In this document: piece after piece, positions 61,612 to 64,000 of the stretch
Layout of the letters: every line of letters starts with the position of its first letter
Position numbering within the stretch: position 1 is the first letter of the stretch
NCBI RefSeq assembly: GCF_900114085.1
Contig: NZ_FORU01000006.1
Span: 94,821 to 158,820 of the forward strand
Origin: Myroides guanonis
GTDB lineage: Bacteria > Bacteroidota > Bacteroidia > Flavobacteriales > Flavobacteriaceae
Direction of reading: 5' to 3'
DNA: 64,000 bases
Notes under the pieces: generated by a model
What the model saw: only the letters and a program-made list of their open reading frames with translations
What the model was told of the DNA's origin: nothing
Database searches by the model: none
Program-made: the position numbers and the translations under genes

Positions 61612-63009
61612 CTATAGGAGAATACGAATTAGTTCTCCTTGTGTATTTAAGACTTCTAACCGAAATCTACTAGTAGATGAGCTGTTATCTAGAATTTTAT
61701 TTGCGATTTGTGTATTGTTTATTTTGTTTTTATTAATCGTTAGTAAAATAGAGCCTTCTAGTTCTTTCTGGTAGGCTAGGTAGTTTTTATTTGTAACTTT
61801 CTTAATTCGCACACCATAGTTGAGATTTAGATTGGTTAATTCCTCGGTGCTTAGGTCTTCTAATTCAAAGCCGTTAAAGTTAAAAATAGCGTTTTCAGGT
61901 TTTATTAGGGCAACTTTAAAGTCTATTTCGTCAGTTCCTCTTAGAATCTGTAGATTCACAATATCCTGAGGTCTTTTTGTGTTTAATATAGACTTGATGT
62001 CTACAAAGGTATTTATGGTTCGATCGTTTATTTTTTTTATGATATCTCCTTGTAGAATTCCTGCTTTTTCAGCTCCAGAATTTTTGGTTATATTTTGAAT
62101 GTAGAATCCCTGATGAGTTTTTACCTTAAGTTCTTCAGCTAACATGTTATTTAATTCGATTCCTTGAATTCCTAAAACGCCTTGTTGGACATTTCCGAAT
62201 TCTAGAATATCCTCAATAATTTTTCTTGTAACGTTTGAAGGTACTGCAAAAGAATAACCTACATAGGAACCTGTCGTAGAGGATATCATGGTGTTTATAC
62301 CAATTAGTTCTCCTCTGCTATTAACCAATGCTCCGCCGCTGTTACCAGGGTTAACTACCGCATCCGTTTGTATGAAGGATTGTATTCCTGATTTTGTTAA
62401 GTTTCTTGCTTTTGCTGATATTATTCCTGCAGTTACAGTTGACGTTAGATTGTATGGGTTTCCTACAGCAAGAACCCACTCTCCTAGACGGATTCCATCA
62501 GAATCTCCAAAAACTAGGTAAGGAAGTTTCTTTGGGGAATCGATTTTTAGTAGAGCAATATCCATCTCGGTATCGGTACCTATTAATTTAGCATTGTAAG
62601 TCTGATTGTTGTTTAGAGTTACTTCTAGTTCTGAAGCATTGGCAATAACATGGTTATTTGTGACTATGTATCCATCTTCTGAAATAATTACTCCTGAACC
62701 CATTCCGATTTGTGCTTGAGTTTGTCCTCCTTTATAGCCATAAAAAAATTCGAGTAAAGGATTGCTAGGTGTGGTTCTATAACTTAAGTTTTTTACGTGG
62801 ACAACTGCATGTACTGTGTTTTCTGCAGCATCAGTAAAATCCATACTAGTTAAACTTAAATTTTGTTTATCTAATGAATGTGAGGTGTTTCTTGAGAAAA
62901 TCTCATTTGGTGTATTGTTTTCTCTTGGTTCAAAAAATAATTTATAGCCTCCTAAGGTAATGGCTCCGCTTAAAAGAGAAACTAATAATATACTTGTAAA
63001 TTTATTCAT
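61612..63009 (-). CDS. HtrA/DegP-like trypsin-type serine protease
   Basis: A 465-residue protease. A single N-terminal hydrophobic segment (about 5-25) exports or anchors it; the trypsin-like domain has His120 (VTNNHVIA), Asp150 (DIALLKID) and Ser224 (NPGNSGGAL). One PDZ domain follows (about 275-365: GVLGIQGIELN, GAEKAGILQGDIIKKIND) and a second, shorter PDZ-like part ends the protein. This is the Do family: periplasmic folding quality control and degradation of damaged proteins. GWxLAVGNPYN and NNHV are intact, so it should be active. Confidence 0.94.
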   Translation of the reverse strand: MNKFTSILLVSLLSGAITLGGYKLFFEPRENNTPNEIFSRNTSHSLDKQNLSLTSMDFTDAAENTVHAVVHVKNLSYRTTPSNPLLEFFYGYKGGQTQAQIGMGSGVIISEDGYIVTNNHVIANASELEVTLNNNQTYNAKLIGTDTEMDIALLKIDSPKKLPYLVFGDSDGIRLGEWVLAVGNPYNLTSTVTAGIISAKARNLTKSGIQSFIQTDAVVNPGNSGGALVNSRGELIGINTMISSTTGSYVGYSFAVPSNVTRKIIEDILEFGNVQQGVLGIQGIELNNMLAEELKVKTHQGFYIQNITKNSGAEKAGILQGDIIKKINDRTINTFVDIKSILNTKRPQDIVNLQILRGTDEIDFKVALIKPENAIFNFNGFELEDLSTEELTNLNLNYGVRIKKVTNKNYLAYQKELEGSILLTINKNKINNTQIANKILDNSSSTSRFRLEVLNTQGELIRILL

Positions 63010-63441
63010 AGCGTTATTTATTAATAGTTGTTGGGTATGAGTAAAAATAATAAGATTTTTTTATGAAATATAGCCTTTAACTAGCGATTAACATGTTTAT
63101 GTGTGCTTTGGTAAATGTATATATTTTTTGTTGTTGGAATAGCTGTTTAGTGATGAGGGAATTACATGAAATTTGTAATATATGGGCAGTATAAGTGAGT
63201 TTTAGTTTATGGATGAAAACATAGGGCTTTTTGGGAGGCTATTTGGAAAACAGTGATATTTTTATTTTAAAAGGTTTGTTGATTTAATAAACTTATATAG
63301 TAGTAGAGGAGAAGGGGATTAATGATTAGAAGAAGTGCTTTGTTGGAAGGGTTTTTTTTAGGATGTTTTGTATTCATGTTTGAAAACCTAAACTACTCTT
63401 TTTTTAATAGCCGTGTTTATTGCTTAGGATATCAAGTATAC

Positions 63442-63541
63442 ATAAGAACCTCTACTTTTATATAAGGAGTTTTGTTTTATAGTCCACCATTTGAAAAACA
63501 AATAAGTTCCTCTTTATATATAAGGAGGCTATCGGTTATAA
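63442..63541. repeat. Two related units with CCTCT...AGGAG hairpins
   Basis: Two copies about 40 bases long start 60 bases apart, both with ATAAG, CCTCT, TTATATAAGGAG and TTATA in order. In the second copy CCTCTTTATATATAAGGAGG (63509-63528) is a near-perfect palindrome with one mismatched pair. No T tract follows, so this is not a terminator. Confidence 0.5.
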
Positions 63542-63564
63542 TATATAGAACATACCCTGCTTAA

Positions 63565-63602
63565 ACCCTAGTCAGCTTTATAGCCACAGCTAGGGTATTT
63601 TT
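63565..63602. other. Weak hairpin with T tail
   Basis: ACCCTAG (63565-63571) pairs with CTAGGGT (63590-63596) around an 18-base loop and is followed by ATTTTTG. It could be a terminator of something now lost; no gene is close upstream on the plus strand. Confidence 0.35.
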
Positions 63603-63619
63603 GTAAAAGTGTGCTCAGG

Positions 63620-63663
63620 GTCCATTGAAAGTCCACTTAAACTCCACTCAAAGTCTATTATAG
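63620..63663. repeat. Four tandem 11-nt repeats
   Basis: The units are GTCCATTGAAA, GTCCACTTAAA, CTCCACTCAAA and GTCTATTATAG, joined without spacers at 63620, 63631, 63642 and 63653; the last is degenerate. Read on the minus strand they resemble the array at 26337-26369: both can be aligned as AGTxGGxxTxA in an 11-nt frame. Confidence 0.75.
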
Positions 63664-63693
63664 TAATAGAGGTTGTCTCGTCCTAGTATAGCT

Positions 63694-63730
63694 GTACAGT
63701 TATTGTTATTAATCCTGCTTATAACTGTAC
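63694..63730. repeat. Inverted repeat at the probable end of the insertion sequence
   Basis: GTACAGTTAT (63694-63703) and its exact complement ATAACTGTAC (63721-63730) lie between the transposase stop and the repeat array. TGTACAG starting at 63693 has the TG...CA style of IS3-family ends, so the element may begin about there; without the other end this is tentative. Confidence 0.4.
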
Positions 63731-63746
63731 ATGTAATTTAGTAGTC

Positions 63747-64000
63747 CTAAGATTGCTGTACATCTTCTTTTTTTAGTTGTTTTATCTTGTAATAGTTCTT
63801 CCATCTCTTGGTTAAAAAACCCTTTTCTAAATGAGCTTGGTTCGGGGTTAAATTGTCACAACTATTATGTGGTCTAAGACTATTATATGCCTCTATGTTA
63901 TCCTTTAGTATCTGTTTTGTTTTTTGATATCCCAGATTTGAATAATTTAAATCAAATTCACCTTTTATGATTCCATTGACCCTCTCGGCTACAGCATTAT
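63747..64000 (-). CDS. IS3-family transposase, C-terminal part (cut by window edge)
   Basis: The minus strand from the window edge to a TAG at 63747-63749 encodes 83 residues of a DDE transposase: NAVAERVNGIIKGEFDL with the catalytic Glu of the IS3/IS150 group, then EAYNSLRPHNSCDNLTPNQA, the conserved YNxxRPHxSLxxxTP region of the rve integrase core. The rest of orfB and orfA lie outside the window. The frame is intact where visible. It is too short in the window for a start codon. Placed next to a gene-poor repeat-rich stretch, it marks a mobile or scarred region. Confidence 0.85.
   Translation of the reverse strand, partial: NAVAERVNGIIKGEFDLNYSNLGYQKTKQILKDNIEAYNSLRPHNSCDNLTPNQAHLEKGFLTKRWKNYYKIKQLKKEDVQQS

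Larger units (their letters stand above)
63010..63746. other. Gene-poor repeat-rich stretch before the insertion sequence
   Basis: About 740 bases with no credible gene in six frames. It holds the two related hairpin units at 63442-63482 and 63502-63541, a weak hairpin at 63565-63602, the 11-nt array at 63620-63663 and an inverted repeat at 63694-63730. The first 430 bases (63010-63440) look like plain AT-rich spacer. Confidence 0.6.

Noticed and set aside
61565..61774. A 69-codon plus-strand frame starting in the gap before the htrA stop
   Set aside because: Most of it is antisense to the end of the HtrA gene, and it has no promoter or conserved feature.
1..64000. tRNA, rRNA, CRISPR arrays, prophage and replication origin
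   Set aside because: I scanned for tRNA-like cloverleaf elements, spaced identical repeats and phage structural genes and found none; dnaB and IS3 alone do not indicate a prophage or origin.

Overview
The window is a low-GC bacterial chromosome segment, almost certainly from the Flavobacteriaceae (Bacteroidota). The evidence is: many copies of the Bacteroidota -7 promoter element (TAnnTTTG); PorQ and a C-terminal sorting tail of the type IX secretion system (T9SS); a SusC/FecA-type TonB-dependent receptor; many short lipoprotein signal peptides; and Bacteroidota-specific forms of Tgt, RNase Y/ZapA and the Zn-ribbon-like coiled-coil protein. I cannot name a genus. No rRNA, tRNA, CRISPR array or origin was seen.

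Layout. 1-6.7 kb: tail of an unidentified gene, an orphan substrate-binding protein plus permease, then tgt, an LptG-like permease, an EamA exporter and accA. 6.8-14.8 kb: dnaB; a minus-strand lipid/antioxidant operon (LUD protein, cdsA, psd, acyl-CoA-binding protein, lipoprotein superoxide dismutase); rsfS-ftsH; birA. 14.8-25.6 kb: lipoprotein MsrB, a hydrolase, M48 protease, MFS transporter, unknown lipoprotein, lon, porQ, cmk, nucleoside transporter. 25.6-27.0 kb: an accessory island with a small HTH-like gene, 11-nt tandem repeats and a decayed gene. 27.0-43.2 kb: DUF445, an RluA fusion, ffh, folD, a membrane MutS homologue, an OMP, punA, lpxK, nif3-like, the Zn-ribbon-like protein, rluF, a lipoprotein, RNase Y, a 6S RNA candidate, zapA and a coiled-coil partner. 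43.3-50.4 kb: envelope and secretion genes (M23 peptidase, TonB-dependent receptor, EF-hand lipoprotein, secreted endonuclease I). 50.4-61.5 kb: DUF4369 lipoprotein, ybaB, S9 peptidase, a cysteine synthase family enzyme, an ABC ATPase with a permease-M1 peptidase fusion, a small unknown protein and a long GAPDH. 61.6-64.0 kb: an HtrA protease, a gene-poor repeat-rich stretch and the 3' end of an IS3-family transposase cut by the window edge.

Most genes are housekeeping. The functional themes are envelope biogenesis (LptG-like, CdsA, Psd, LpxK, LUD operon), proteolysis and protein quality control (FtsH, Lon, HtrA, M48, S9, M23, M1 fusion), RNA modification (Tgt, RluA-type, RluF), and protection outside the cytoplasm (lipoprotein SOD and MsrB). 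The parts least explained by known biology are the ABC permease-peptidase fusion, the membrane-anchored MutS homologue, and the two intergenic loci with 11-nt tandem repeats, one beside a small HTH-like gene and a decayed reading frame, the other beside an insertion sequence. Transcription units are well delimited by promoter elements and strong hairpin terminators, many shared between convergent genes.
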